Origin: Actinomycetes bacterium
GTDB taxonomy: Bacteria; Actinomycetota; Actinomycetes; Mycobacteriales; Mycobacteriaceae
Direction: 5' to 3'
Assembly (NCBI GenBank): GCA_023415515.1
Contig: JAEZKH010000345.1
Span: forward strand, 15,717 to 79,716
DNA length: 64,000 nt
Below, piece by piece: positions 1 to 9,853 of the stretch. A program made the translations under genes and the position numbers. A model generated the notes under the pieces. That model was not told the origin of the DNA and did not search any database. It saw nothing but the letters and a program-made list of their open reading frames with translations. Each line of letters opens with the position of its first letter. Positions within the stretch are counted from its first letter, which is position 1.

Positions 1-2880
1 CTCTTCGGCGCTCCGGTCGCGCTGGAGGACCACGCTTTTCGCGCGTGCCTCGCCGCACTCGAGATCCAGCGGATGACAGGTGAACTGGCCCGCGACGTTG
101 CCAGCCGAGACCATCTGTCGCTGCAGCTGCGAGTGGGGCTGAACTCGGGCAGGGTGATCGCAGGAGAGCTCGGGTCCGGGACGCTGGGGTACACGGCGAC
201 GGGGGAAGCAGTCGGGTTCGCCGAACGGATGCAGTCGGCGGCGCCGCCAGGCGCAGTGATGCTATCGGAATCGACGGCTGCGTTGGTCGAGCACCGCGTC
301 GCCCTGTCCGATCCCGAGTTGGTGCACATCAAGAACGCCCGCGATCCGGTGTCGGCGCGTCGCCTGCTCGGGATCACGCCGCGTGACGACGAACCGGGCC
401 CGGCAGAGGTGGATCTGGTCGGCAGGCGCTGGGAGATGGCCATCCTCGACGCCATGGTGGACCGTGCGATCGGCGGCCGCGGAGGGATCGTCAGCGTGGT
501 GGGGGCTCCCGGCATCGGGAAGAGTCGGGTCGCCCGCGAGGCCGCCGTGGTCGCGGCAGGACGCGGTGTCGAGGTGGTCTGGGTGTTCTGCGAGTCGCAC
601 ACCCAGGACGTCCCGTTCTATGCGGCGACCCGGTTTCTGCGGGCAGGCAGCGGAATCGCCGACCTCGACGCAGCGACGGCCCGCGCGCGGTTGCGTGCCG
701 TCATGCCGGAGGCCGACCCGCAGGATCTGTTGCTGCTCGACGACATTCTCGGCGTCGGTGATCCTGGTTCGCCGGGACCCCGGATCGACCCGGACGCCCG
801 CAGGCGTCGGTTGACGGCGTTGGTCAACACCGCGTCGCTGGCGCGCACGCAACCTGCGTTGTACATCATCGAGGACGCGCACTGGATCGACTCCGTCAGC
901 GAATCCATGCTCGCCGACTTCTTCGCCGTCGTCGCGCGCGTGCCGTCGATGGTGCTCATCACCGCGCGGCCGGAATACGGCGGCGTCCTCACACGGGTCC
1001 CCGGGGCACAGACGATAGCGCTTGCCCCGCTGGATGATTCGGATGTGTCAGCCCTGCTCGGAGAACTCCTCGGTGCACACCCATCCATCGGTGAACTCAC
1101 AGCGATGATCACCGAGCGCGCGGCAGGCAACCCGTTCTTCGCCGAGCAGATGGCGCGCGAGTTGGTGCAACGCAGGGTGTTGACGGGCGAGCGCGGCGCA
1201 TATGTCTGCACAGTCGATGTGGCCGACGTGACCGTGCCCGCCACCGTGCAGGCCGCCATCGAGGCCCGTGTCGACCGGCTTTCGGCACCGGCGAAGCGAA
1301 CGCTGCACGCAGCTTCGGTCATCGGGGCCCGCTTCGACGCGGAACTGCTCGGCGCGCTGCAGGACGATCCGGTCATCGACGAACTACTCGACACGGAGTT
1401 GATCGACCAGGTGCGTTTCCTTCCGAACGCCGAATACGCGTTTCACCACCCCCTCATCCGCGCCGTCGCGTATGAGTCGCAGCTGACGTCCGATCGAGCC
1501 GTGTGGCACCGCCGTCTGGCGGAGGCGATTCAAACGCGCAAGCCGGGGGCGGTGGATGAGAATGCCGCGCTGATCGCCGAACATCTCTATGCTGCAAAGG
1601 AATTGCGTGCAGCTTACGATTGGCACATGCGGGCCGCGGGCTGGTCGGCCAACCGGGACCTCGGGGCGGCGAGGCTGAATTGGGAGAGGGCACGCCGAAT
1701 CGCCGATGCGCTGCCCGCCGACGCCGCCGCCCGGCTCTCGCTGCGGATCGCCCCGCGCACCATGCTGCTGGCCACCGGCTGGCGGATCGATCCGAACATC
1801 GCTGTCCATTTCGAGCGATTCTCACAGCTGTGCGCGCAGAGCAAAGACAGCGTTTCACTTGCAATCGGGATGGCCGGGCTCGTCGGCAGTCACGTCATCC
1901 ATGGCCGCGTCCGCGAGGCGTCGCAACTGGCGTCCGAGCAGATGGCCCTCGTCGAGTCGTCCGGCGACCCCACCCCGGCGCTCGGGCTGGCCTTCATCGT
2001 CTTCGCCAACTGGTTCGACGCCGGCCGGTTCGACGAGATCCTGCGCTGGGCGGAAGTGGTCATCGAGGCGACCGACGGCGATCCGACGAGGGGTGCAGGC
2101 TTCGGCATCGGCTCGCCGTTGGCCATGGCGCTCGTCTGGCGCGGCATCGCCCGGTGGTGGCTGAATCGTCGCGGCTGGCAACAGGATCTCCGCGATGCGG
2201 TGTCGATGGTGGCGCAGAGCCACGCGTCGAGCACCGTAGGTGTTCTGGGCTGGGGCTACGGTCTTGGCGTCTACTACGGTGTGCTCCGCGCCGACGACGC
2301 CATGGTGGATGCGATGGAGCAGGCGATGAACAACGCCGAAGGCCGCGGCGACGGTTTCATATACTCCGTGTCGAAATACGTGCTGGGAGCCGTACTGCTG
2401 CACCGAGACGCACTGAAGGACCGCGACCGCGGGCTGGAATTGCTGATGGCCGCACGAGACATGTTCGTCCGAGAGGACATCCCCTTCCTGATTCCGCTCA
2501 TCGACCTGTGCGCAGCCAGGGAAAGGGCGGCGCGCGGCGACGTCGACGCGGCGTTGTCGACGATGCGCGACGCTGTCGGCGAACTGCGCGAAGCAGAACG
2601 AATCGGCTACGTCATCTGGGGCGCAGGCGTTTTCGTTGAGACGCTGCTGCGCCGCGGCGAGCCGGCAGACCTGCGCGAGGCCGACCAGCAGATGGCCTGG
2701 TTGTCGACCGTGGTAGCCGACGGTTTCGGGGCCCCGCAGATCACCCTGTTGAAGCTACGTTCGTTGGCAGCCCTTGCTCATGGTGATCACGCAGCCCATC
2801 GCGATCTCGTGAACCGGTACCGCGCGATGGCGGAGTTGCTCGGCTTCGAGGGCCATCGGGCCTGGGCCGAGGCGATGTGA
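1..2880 (+). CDS. Class III cyclase-like/AAA ATPase/helical-repeat protein, 5' truncated by window
   Basis: The frame is open from base 1 (LFGAPVALEDHAF), so the gene starts left of the window; 959 codons are visible. It begins inside the second half of a class III nucleotidyl cyclase domain, by comparison with the next gene. Then come a P-loop ATPase (Walker A GAPGIGKS, Walker B-like ALYIIEDAHWID) and a long helical-repeat C-terminus without an HTH. It is a paralogue of the following gene over its whole visible length, 60 bp away on the same strand, so this is a tandem duplication. The cyclase motif usually written V-N-x-A-x-R reads VGFAER here, so the transition-state Asn is replaced by Gly. 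Catalytic activity is therefore doubtful; a ligand-sensing or signalling ATPase role is inferred. Confidence 0.9.
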   Translation, partial: LFGAPVALEDHAFRACLAALEIQRMTGELARDVASRDHLSLQLRVGLNSGRVIAGELGSGTLGYTATGEAVGFAERMQSAAPPGAVMLSESTAALVEHRVALSDPELVHIKNARDPVSARRLLGITPRDDEPGPAEVDLVGRRWEMAILDAMVDRAIGGRGGIVSVVGAPGIGKSRVAREAAVVAAGRGVEVVWVFCESHTQDVPFYAATRFLRAGSGIADLDAATARARLRAVMPEADPQDLLLLDDILGVGDPGSPGPRIDPDARRRRLTALVNTASLARTQPALYIIEDAHWIDSVSESMLADFFAVVARVPSMVLITARPEYGGVLTRVPGAQTIALAPLDDSDVSALLGELLGAHPSIGELTAMITERAAGNPFFAEQMARELVQRRVLTGERGAYVCTVDVADVTVPATVQAAIEARVDRLSAPAKRTLHAASVIGARFDAELLGALQDDPVIDELLDTELIDQVRFLPNAEYAFHHPLIRAVAYESQLTSDRAVWHRRLAEAIQTRKPGAVDENAALIAEHLYAAKELRAAYDWHMRAAGWSANRDLGAARLNWERARRIADALPADAAARLSLRIAPRTMLLATGWRIDPNIAVHFERFSQLCAQSKDSVSLAIGMAGLVGSHVIHGRVREASQLASEQMALVESSGDPTPALGLAFIVFANWFDAGRFDEILRWAEVVIEATDGDPTRGAGFGIGSPLAMALVWRGIARWWLNRRGWQQDLRDAVSMVAQSHASSTVGVLGWGYGLGVYYGVLRADDAMVDAMEQAMNNAEGRGDGFIYSVSKYVLGAVLLHRDALKDRDRGLELLMAARDMFVREDIPFLIPLIDLCAARERAARGDVDAALSTMRDAVGELREAERIGYVIWGAGVFVETLLRRGEPADLREADQQMAWLSTVVADGFGAPQITLLKLRSLAALAHGDHAAHRDLVNRYRAMAELLGFEGHRAWAEAM

Positions 2881-2934
2881 GCACCCGGTCCTGACGAGGT
2901 GGTCAATTGTGGTGTTCGGCGCTGGTGAAGGCCC

Positions 2935-2940
2935 TATCCT
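2935..2940 (+). promoter_or_regulatory. -10 element TATCCT of a leaderless transcript
   Basis: TATCCT ends six bases before the GTG at 2947 and fits the mycobacterial TANNNT leaderless pattern. It favours 2947 over the GTG at 2941, which directly abuts the element. Confidence 0.5.
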
Positions 2941-2946
2941 GTGGGC

Positions 2947-5900
2947 GTGAAATGCGGCTCATGCGGCACCGACCTGCGTGAACACGCCAAGTTCTGCGAC
3001 GAGTGCGCAGCGCCGACGAACGGGGCGGCCGTCGCGGCCCAGTACAAGCAGGTGACCGTGCTGTTTGCCGACGTGGTGCGATCGACCGACATCGCCGCCA
3101 CCCTGGACGTGGAGCGGTTGCGCGAGATCATGACCGAATTGCTGGAACGCGCCGCGTCGGTCGTCGCGCGTTACGGCGGGACGGTTGAATACAACGGCGA
3201 CGGCGTGATGGCGCTGTTCGGCGCCCCGATCGCGCTGGAGGACCACGCGTTTCGCGGTTGTCTTGCCGCGCTGGCCATTCAGGACGAGGTCGAACAGTTG
3301 GCCGGTGAGGTACGAAGCCGCGACGGCGTCGCCCTGCAGTTGCGGGTCGGCCTGAATTCGGGCCGGGTGATCGCGGGCGAACTCGGTTCCGGCGCACTGG
3401 GTTACGCCGCTACCGGGGAGCCGGTCGGCTTCGCGCAGCGAATGGAATCGGCCGCTCCGCCAGGCGGAGTGATGCTGTCGGAGTCGACGGCACGGCTCGT
3501 CGAACGCACAGTGCTGCTCGCCGATCCGGAGTTGGTGTACATCAAGGGATCCGACGAGCCGGTACCTGCCCGCCGCCTGCTGGCGATCTCGTCGCACGAC
3601 GGCGTGATGGGCCGTGCGGAGGTGGCGCTGGTCGGCCGGCGGTGGGAGATCGCCGCACTCGACGCCATCATCGACCGCGCGGTCGCAGGCCGCGGATGTG
3701 TGGTGAATGTCGTCGGCTCGGCGGGAATCGGCAAGAGCCGGGTGGCCCGCGAGGCGGCGGCGCTGGCCGCCGATCGGGGGCTCGAGGTGATCTGGAGTTC
3801 GTGTGAGTCGCACGCGCACGACGTGCCGTTCAGCGCGGCGACGCGGTTGTTCCGAGCGGGCAGCGGGATCGCAGAACTCCACGGCGCCGCCGCCCGTGTC
3901 CAGTTGCGCGCGGCAGCCCCGCCGGGTGCCTCAGTCGAGGATCTGACGCTGCTCGACGATCTGCTCGGGGTCGGCGATCCCGATTCCGCGCCGCCGCAGA
4001 TCGATCCGGACGCGCGACGGCGCCGATTGACCTCGCTCATCAACTCGATGACGATAGCCCGCTCGAAGCCGGCATTGGTCGTCATCGAGGACGCGCACTG
4101 GATCGATGTCATCAGCGAGTCGATGCTGGCCGAGTTCCTCAAGGTCATCCCCCGTACCCCGACCGTGGTGCTGGTGACCGCGCGCCCCGAGTACGACGGT
4201 GCGCTCGCGCACGTTCGCGGTGCACAGACCATCGCGCTTGGGTCACTTGGCGATTCGGACATCATGACACTGATCGAAAACCTGTTGGGGAACGACCCAT
4301 CGGTAGCCGCGGTCGCGCGGATGATCACCGACCGGGCCGACGGGAACCCGTTCTTCGCCGGGGAGATGGTGCGCGAACTCGTGCAGCGTGGAGTTCTCAC
4401 CGGCGACCACGGACGTTACACGTGTCGTGCCGATACCGCCGAGATCAGCGTGCCCGCAACGGTAGAGGCGGCCATCGAAGCGCGCATCGACCGTCTCCCC
4501 CCAGCCGCGAAGCGAACGGTGAACGCGGCGGCGGTGATCGGTTCACGGTTCACCGCAGACCTTTTGAGTCAGCTCGGAATCGATCCCGTCTTCGACGAAC
4601 TGCTCGCAGCCGAGCTCATCGATCAGGTGCGGTTCAACCCCTTTTCGGAGTACACCTTCTGCCATCCGCTGATCCGCACGGTGGCATACGAGTCACAGCT
4701 GAAATCGGGCCGCGCGCAATCGCATCGGCAGTTGGCCGCAGCCATCCAGGCTCGCGAACCCGACTCGACGGAGGAGAATGCAGCACTGATCGCCGAGCAC
4801 CTGCAGGCCGCTGGCGACCTGCAGGCGGCTTACGCGTGGCACATGCGGGCCGGCGCATGGGCGATGACCCGCGATGTCGATGCCGCGCGCGGGAGCTGGG
4901 AACGAGCCCGCCAGCTCGCCGATCAAATGGGCGGCGCACAGGAGAGCGACATCTCTCTGCGTATCGCCCCACGCACCATGCTCTGCGCCACCTCATATCG
5001 TGTGGTCGAAGAAAGCCGCGACCTGTTCGAGGACCTGCGGAAGCTTTGCGCTGCGACGGGTGACAAGCTCTCGCTGGCCATCGGAATGACCGCGCTGGCA
5101 AGCGACCTGCTCTATGCCGGTCGCTCCGCGGAGGGCGCTGAAGTGATAGCAGAGCAGACAGCGCTGCTGGATTCCATCGGCGATCCCAACCCCGCCGTCG
5201 GCTTGGCGTTTCTGGCATCGTGCGTCTATTTCGACTTCGGCGATTTCAGCGAACTCCTCACCCGCTCACAGATGGTCGTCGACACGGCAGCCGGCGACCC
5301 CACCGTTGGCGTCGGGCTTGGTGTCGGCTCACCGCTGGCCGCCGCGTACGCGTGGCGTTCGACCGCACGGCTGGTACTGGGCACACCGGGCTGGCGCGAA
5401 GACCGCCGTGAGGCGATTGCCCTTGCCGCGGAATGCGATCCCACGACCTATGCCGCAGCGACGACCTGGGCTAACGCGGCGTTTCATTATGGGGTGGCGA
5501 AGGTCAACGACACCGAACTCAGCGTGATGGAGGCCGCTCTGGAGGCGGCACGCGAATCCAGTAACGACACCATCCTCGCGATCGGCATGTATTCGCTTGC
5601 GGGCGCGCTGCTGCGATGCGATGACGACGGCAAGCGGCGACGCGGCCTCGAGCTCATGAAAGAAACCCGGGACCTGACCGAGCGCGAGCGCGCATTCTTC
5701 CTGCTTCCCGTCGCCGACGTGTGGATCGCCAGGGAGGCAGCACGCCGCGGTGACCGTGACGCCGCGATATCGGTGATGCGGGCCTCGGTCGACGAGCTTC
5801 GTGGGGCGCGAAGGCTCGGCTACGGTCTGCTGTGCACCGATCTCCTCGCAGTGACCCTGCTCGAGCGTGGCACCACGGACGACCTTGCCGAGGTTCGGTC

Positions 5901-6108
5901 GTTGATCGAGTGGTTGGCCGCGGCGATGCCGGGCCGGGATTGTGCGCTGCGCGACGTCATGGTGCTGCGGTCGAGCGCACTGCTGGCCGGTGCACGCGGC
6001 GACCACGACGCCGCCGAGGACTTCGCGCTCCGTTGCCGCATGATGGCGGAAACAGTTGACTACGAACCTGATTCGCCGCTGATCACGGCGCTCGATTCGG
6101 GTGTGTGA
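2947..6108 (+). CDS. Zinc-ribbon/class III cyclase-like/AAA ATPase/helical-repeat protein
   Basis: 1053 aa from GTG 2947, chosen because TATCCT lies 6 nt upstream; GTG 2941 is the alternative. Order of parts: N-terminal zinc ribbon (Cys 3, 6, 17, 20), cyclase homology domain (about 35-190), ATPase with Walker A GSAGIGKS (about 257-264) and VVIEDAHWID, then a large alpha-helical TPR-like region. Both metal-binding Asp of the cyclase are present (FADVV, NGDGVMALFG), but the usual V-N-x-A-x-R reads VGFAQR, so the transition-state Asn is Gly. The architecture resembles mycobacterial cyclase-ATPase signalling proteins but has no C-terminal LuxR HTH. Tandem paralogue of the upstream gene. The 3' end overlaps the convergent acyltransferase gene by 49 bp. 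Confidence 0.92.
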   Translation: MKCGSCGTDLREHAKFCDECAAPTNGAAVAAQYKQVTVLFADVVRSTDIAATLDVERLREIMTELLERAASVVARYGGTVEYNGDGVMALFGAPIALEDHAFRGCLAALAIQDEVEQLAGEVRSRDGVALQLRVGLNSGRVIAGELGSGALGYAATGEPVGFAQRMESAAPPGGVMLSESTARLVERTVLLADPELVYIKGSDEPVPARRLLAISSHDGVMGRAEVALVGRRWEIAALDAIIDRAVAGRGCVVNVVGSAGIGKSRVAREAAALAADRGLEVIWSSCESHAHDVPFSAATRLFRAGSGIAELHGAAARVQLRAAAPPGASVEDLTLLDDLLGVGDPDSAPPQIDPDARRRRLTSLINSMTIARSKPALVVIEDAHWIDVISESMLAEFLKVIPRTPTVVLVTARPEYDGALAHVRGAQTIALGSLGDSDIMTLIENLLGNDPSVAAVARMITDRADGNPFFAGEMVRELVQRGVLTGDHGRYTCRADTAEISVPATVEAAIEARIDRLPPAAKRTVNAAAVIGSRFTADLLSQLGIDPVFDELLAAELIDQVRFNPFSEYTFCHPLIRTVAYESQLKSGRAQSHRQLAAAIQAREPDSTEENAALIAEHLQAAGDLQAAYAWHMRAGAWAMTRDVDAARGSWERARQLADQMGGAQESDISLRIAPRTMLCATSYRVVEESRDLFEDLRKLCAATGDKLSLAIGMTALASDLLYAGRSAEGAEVIAEQTALLDSIGDPNPAVGLAFLASCVYFDFGDFSELLTRSQMVVDTAAGDPTVGVGLGVGSPLAAAYAWRSTARLVLGTPGWREDRREAIALAAECDPTTYAAATTWANAAFHYGVAKVNDTELSVMEAALEAARESSNDTILAIGMYSLAGALLRCDDDGKRRRGLELMKETRDLTERERAFFLLPVADVWIAREAARRGDRDAAISVMRASVDELRGARRLGYGLLCTDLLAVTLLERGTTDDLAEVRSLIEWLAAAMPGRDCALRDVMVLRSSALLAGARGDHDAAEDFALRCRMMAETVDYEPDSPLITALDSGV

Positions 6109-7079
6109 GAGCCGCCCCTTTTCTCTCGAACGGCGCTGTACTGGTCAACCGATTCGCGAATGCACTCGACAAGCACGGGCGTGGGACTGGTCTCGATGAA
6201 TGTCCGGTAACCGTGTTCGCACACCCATCGAACGGCCTGCTCGAACAGCACGGTCTGGCGCAGATTGGCGAACCAGTAGTCGCCGTCGAGGATCGACGTG
6301 TCCAGTCCCGCACCGGTGACCGAGGAGACGAAGGAGATCTCAGCGCGTCGCGGCGCCAGATCCGACAACGATGTGCGCAACGCCGGAAGCAACTCATCGA
6401 TCTGTCCGCAGTCTGCGGGGTAGTCGACTGGAAGCCGAAGAGCTGAAACGCCATTGCGTTCCAGCTCCGCCATCAAATCTTCCACCGCCGCGGGCGGCCC
6501 CGTCACGACGGTTGACGACGGGCCGTTGTGAGCTGTGACGGAGATCGGTGAGTGGCTTCGTTCGATGACGGCCAGCACCCGATCGACGGGCAACGGGACC
6601 GACACGATGTCACCGGATCCCGCTATCGCGCTGAGGCCGATGCTGCGCTGCGCTACCACCTTCGCCGCGTCCCGCAGGGAGAGGCCACCGGCGACGTAGG
6701 CGGCGGCGACCTCACCGTGCGAGTGTCCCAGGACGGCGTCGGGACGGATTTCCAGCGCCATCCACTGCGCGGCCAGCGACACCATCACCGCGAACGACAC
6801 GGGCTGCGTGAAATGTGCCCCGCGCGGCGGCGACGGCCCCGCCCCGCCGAGCACCGCGTCGAGCAACGACCAGTCGAGGAACTCGGAGAAGGCCGCATCA
6901 CATCTGGCCATCACGTCGGCGAACACCGGTGCCGAGCCCAGTAGTTCGGCGGCCATGTCGGTCCACTGCCACCCATAGCCGGGAAACACGAACACGGTCC
7001 CGCCTGCGGCCCCGTCGACGACCGCGCGGTGGTTGAACAGCGCGGCCAGCACCCATGGCGCAGGCAGCGGATCGGCCAT
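6060..7079 (-). CDS. Stand-alone PKS-type acyltransferase (AT) domain protein
   Basis: 339 aa with the acyltransferase fold of polyketide synthases and FabD. The nucleophile motif GHSHGE (Ser about 120) is intact, and FPGYGWQW replaces the usual FPGQGSQW. At the position of the catalytic His (PKS consensus VDYASHS) this protein reads VDYPADC, so the His is an Asp. No KS, ACP or other PKS domain is nearby. The ATG at 7079 is preceded by GGAG 6 nt upstream and gives a clean N-terminus; a TTG at 7184 would add 35 residues of low-quality sequence. It lies 105 bp downstream of the LuxR gene on the same strand. It may load an acyl group on an unlinked carrier, or be non-catalytic. Confidence 0.82.
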   Translation of the reverse strand: MADPLPAPWVLAALFNHRAVVDGAAGGTVFVFPGYGWQWTDMAAELLGSAPVFADVMARCDAAFSEFLDWSLLDAVLGGAGPSPPRGAHFTQPVSFAVMVSLAAQWMALEIRPDAVLGHSHGEVAAAYVAGGLSLRDAAKVVAQRSIGLSAIAGSGDIVSVPLPVDRVLAVIERSHSPISVTAHNGPSSTVVTGPPAAVEDLMAELERNGVSALRLPVDYPADCGQIDELLPALRTSLSDLAPRRAEISFVSSVTGAGLDTSILDGDYWFANLRQTVLFEQAVRWVCEHGYRTFIETSPTPVLVECIRESVDQYSAVREKRGGSHTPESSAVISGESGS

Positions 7080-7184
7080 GGGTGCTCCGTTCAGCTCGAG
7101 ACAATCCCCGAAGACCGATCCTCTGGTGCCTGCGCTGCGCGGAGCGCAGTATTGCGCCACTGCACTCCCCGTATCCGGTGACAA

Positions 7185-9797
7185 CTACGGCGTGGTGCGG
7201 CGGCGGGGCATCAGCGCGGCGAGTTCGTCGCGGCTGGTGGTGCCCGTCTTCGACATCGCGCGGTAGACGTAGCTCTCCACGGTGCGCACCGAAAGGGTCA
7301 GCCGCTCGGCGATGGCACGGTTGGACAATCCCTCCCCGATGAGCATCACGATCTCGGCTTCACGGTCGGTGAACGGCAGTGCCTCGGTCGCCTGGCGAAG
7401 CGCGGGTGTGGACGCACCGCACCGCGCGGCAAGCGCCTCGGCCCGCGTCGAGCAACTCAGCGCCGAACCGCGCTTGTCACGGCGGCGGTAGGCGATGGCG
7501 GCGTGGGCCGCGGCGTCGACGGCGGTGACGAGGTCGCCCATCCGCTCGAACTCGTCTGACAACGACGCCAGTTCGGCCCCGTCACCCTCGCGCAGCGCCG
7601 CGGCGAACCGCGCGGCCAGCCCGACCCGGGGCCCTTCGACGATCGAGTCCAGCTCCTGCAGGCGCGCTGCCCCCGAATGGTCACCGAACTGAGCCGCGGT
7701 CTGCAGGCACATCACCTCTTCCGCGAACCGGCCTGCGGCCCTGGCATTCTCCCCCAGTGCCAGCGCGATGCCGCTCGCCTCGCTGACGGCCCCCTGGTTG
7801 GCGGCGACCCACGACCTCGCCAACCCGCGTTCGACCTCGAGCCGGCGGAACTGGCGCGGCACCCCGTCGAGCTCACCGAGTGCGGCGGCGGCCTCGCCGG
7901 TCGAGCCGCAGAGGGCCAACGCGGCCGCGTGTGCCACCCGGTACCGGTAGCCCCAGCCACTCGCGTGCGACGCCGAAAGGCCCTGTGCGGCCTGCTGCAG
8001 CAGCAGGCATGCGGTCGGCAGGTCGCCCGCACCGAGCGCGGCGCGTCCCGCAATCGCCGCACCGAGCAGTCCGGCCGCGCCAGGCAGGTCGTCGGCCTGT
8101 CCGCGGATGCGCTGGGCCACCTCCAGCGCCTCGGCGACCCGGCCTGCGGACAGCAGAGCTCCGACGTGGGCGTCGGCGATGTTGAACCGCATGTGCGGCG
8201 CGTCGAGGGTGCGATTCGCCACGGCATATCCGGCGTCGGCGATGTCGACGGCCTCCGAGGTGCGCCCTGCATCCCCCGACATCTGCGCGAGAGCCCACGC
8301 GATCTCGGCCCCGACGACCGGGATATCTTCCAGCACAAGGCCTTCCGATGCGCGCATGGCCTCCTGCGGGCGGTCCATCGCGAACCAGTACACGGTGAGG
8401 AACGCGTCGATGTACATGCGCGCTTCCTGTGGCACGTCGCGCTGTGCCTCGTCGATGATCATCTTGGCCCGCATCAGGTCGCCGAGCGCCCACAGCGCAT
8501 TGCTGGCGCGCAGGAAGGCGAACCTGGCTCGTGCCCGGTCCGCCAGTTCGTCGGCGCGGATACCCGCGAACACGACTTCGGCCTCCTCGCCGCGACCGAG
8601 CCACGACAATGCGTGTGCCCGGATGAGACTCGGTTCTTCTCCGCCGCCTGCCTTTGCCGCCGCCTCCGCGAGCCGTTCGGCCAACGCGAGGTCGGCCAGC
8701 CAGACCGCCCCGTGTGCGGCCCGGATCAGCAACTCGGCGTCGGGAGCGAGGTCGGAGTCGAGGGTCAGCGCCGCACGGCGGACGACGACCCGTAGGTCGT
8801 CGCGGTCGTCGCCGGCGGCGAGTTCCCTCGCGACCAGACCGCGCAGTCGCCGCAGCCGCAGCGGTGCCGCGCGCCGCCGCCGCACCTCTCCGTACATCGG
8901 ATGCGCGACGCGCACCTCGATGCCGTCACCCGCCTTCTCTGCCGTGATGAGGCCGCGTACGTCGGCGTCTTCCACCGCGCCCGGCTCGGTCAGCCGCGAC
9001 AACGTCGCGAGTTCGATCGGCTCGCCGACCGCCAGCAGGTCGACGACGTCGCCGACGGCCGCAGGCAGGTCGCCGATGCGGGACTCGATCAGCCCGGTCA
9101 GACCGGGCGGCAACTGCGGATCTCCCGTCCAACGCCAGCGGTCCCGCTGCGGAGCCAGCCTGCCGTCGGAGACCTCCTGCTCCACGATGTGCTGCAGGTA
9201 CAGCGCGTTGCCCCGGGTGAGCTCGAACAGCCGGTGTGCGGCGTCGGGCGCCACCAACCCGCCCAACGCCGCCGAGAGCATTGCCGTCGTCTCGTCTGGC
9301 GCCAGAGGTGTGACGTCGAGTCGGTTGAATCGTCCTGCGGTCCAGATCTCCTGCAGCGCAGGGGCAAGCGGGGCGTCGTCACGGACGGTCAGGATCACCT
9401 TCGCCGCGCCGCGCGCGGCGATCTGGTGCACCACGAAGGTGGACAGCTCGTCGAGCAGATGCGCGTCGTCGACTCCGATGACGACGTCAACGCCGCGTGG
9501 TGCCGCGGTCAGCGATTCCACCACCCCGCGGAGCAGCGAAACGGTGTCGGTGATGCCCGACGGCGCCCATGCGGTGAACGCGCCCAGCGGAATGGACCGC
9601 GCCGACGAGGCACCGACCGTCCACCGGGTCGCGCGGCCCCGCGCTGCGGCAGCCGACAATGCCTCGCGAGCGAGTCTGCTTTTGCCGACGCCTGCTGCGC
9701 CGCAGATGAGCACGCCCCCGACATCGGGCGCATCGATCGCGGTCTTCACCGCCGCCATCTCGGCCGATCGACCGGTCAGCGGCCACGACAGGTGCAC
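7185..9797 (-). CDS. Large LuxR-family (LAL-type) transcriptional regulator with AAA ATPase
   Basis: 870 aa. The N-terminal ATPase has Walker A GAAGVGKS (about 33-40) and Walker B VDVVIGVDDAHLLDE. A long helical/TPR-like middle follows, and a C-terminal LuxR HTH (LTDREAEIVMLIGEGLSNRA, then ERLTLSVRTVESYVYR) binds DNA. Size and order fit LAL regulators (MalT-like), where ligand and ATP binding control the HTH. The GTG start at 9797 has TAGGCT 6 nt upstream, consistent with a leaderless transcript. The acyltransferase gene follows on the same strand and is a plausible co-transcribed partner or target. The ligand cannot be inferred. Confidence 0.93.
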   Translation of the reverse strand: MHLSWPLTGRSAEMAAVKTAIDAPDVGGVLICGAAGVGKSRLAREALSAAAARGRATRWTVGASSARSIPLGAFTAWAPSGITDTVSLLRGVVESLTAAPRGVDVVIGVDDAHLLDELSTFVVHQIAARGAAKVILTVRDDAPLAPALQEIWTAGRFNRLDVTPLAPDETTAMLSAALGGLVAPDAAHRLFELTRGNALYLQHIVEQEVSDGRLAPQRDRWRWTGDPQLPPGLTGLIESRIGDLPAAVGDVVDLLAVGEPIELATLSRLTEPGAVEDADVRGLITAEKAGDGIEVRVAHPMYGEVRRRRAAPLRLRRLRGLVARELAAGDDRDDLRVVVRRAALTLDSDLAPDAELLIRAAHGAVWLADLALAERLAEAAAKAGGGEEPSLIRAHALSWLGRGEEAEVVFAGIRADELADRARARFAFLRASNALWALGDLMRAKMIIDEAQRDVPQEARMYIDAFLTVYWFAMDRPQEAMRASEGLVLEDIPVVGAEIAWALAQMSGDAGRTSEAVDIADAGYAVANRTLDAPHMRFNIADAHVGALLSAGRVAEALEVAQRIRGQADDLPGAAGLLGAAIAGRAALGAGDLPTACLLLQQAAQGLSASHASGWGYRYRVAHAAALALCGSTGEAAAALGELDGVPRQFRRLEVERGLARSWVAANQGAVSEASGIALALGENARAAGRFAEEVMCLQTAAQFGDHSGAARLQELDSIVEGPRVGLAARFAAALREGDGAELASLSDEFERMGDLVTAVDAAAHAAIAYRRRDKRGSALSCSTRAEALAARCGASTPALRQATEALPFTDREAEIVMLIGEGLSNRAIAERLTLSVRTVESYVYRAMSKTGTTSRDELAALMPRRRTTP

Positions 9798-9853
9798 GCC
9801 GTGAGCCTAGGAGCCCGAATGGCCGCGTGCGCGTGGATATGACGACTTGAGGC

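Noticed and set aside
1620..2639. 339-codon plus-strand frame inside the first gene
   Set aside because: Arg-rich shadow frame typical of high-GC DNA; the real gene continues through it with clear domains.
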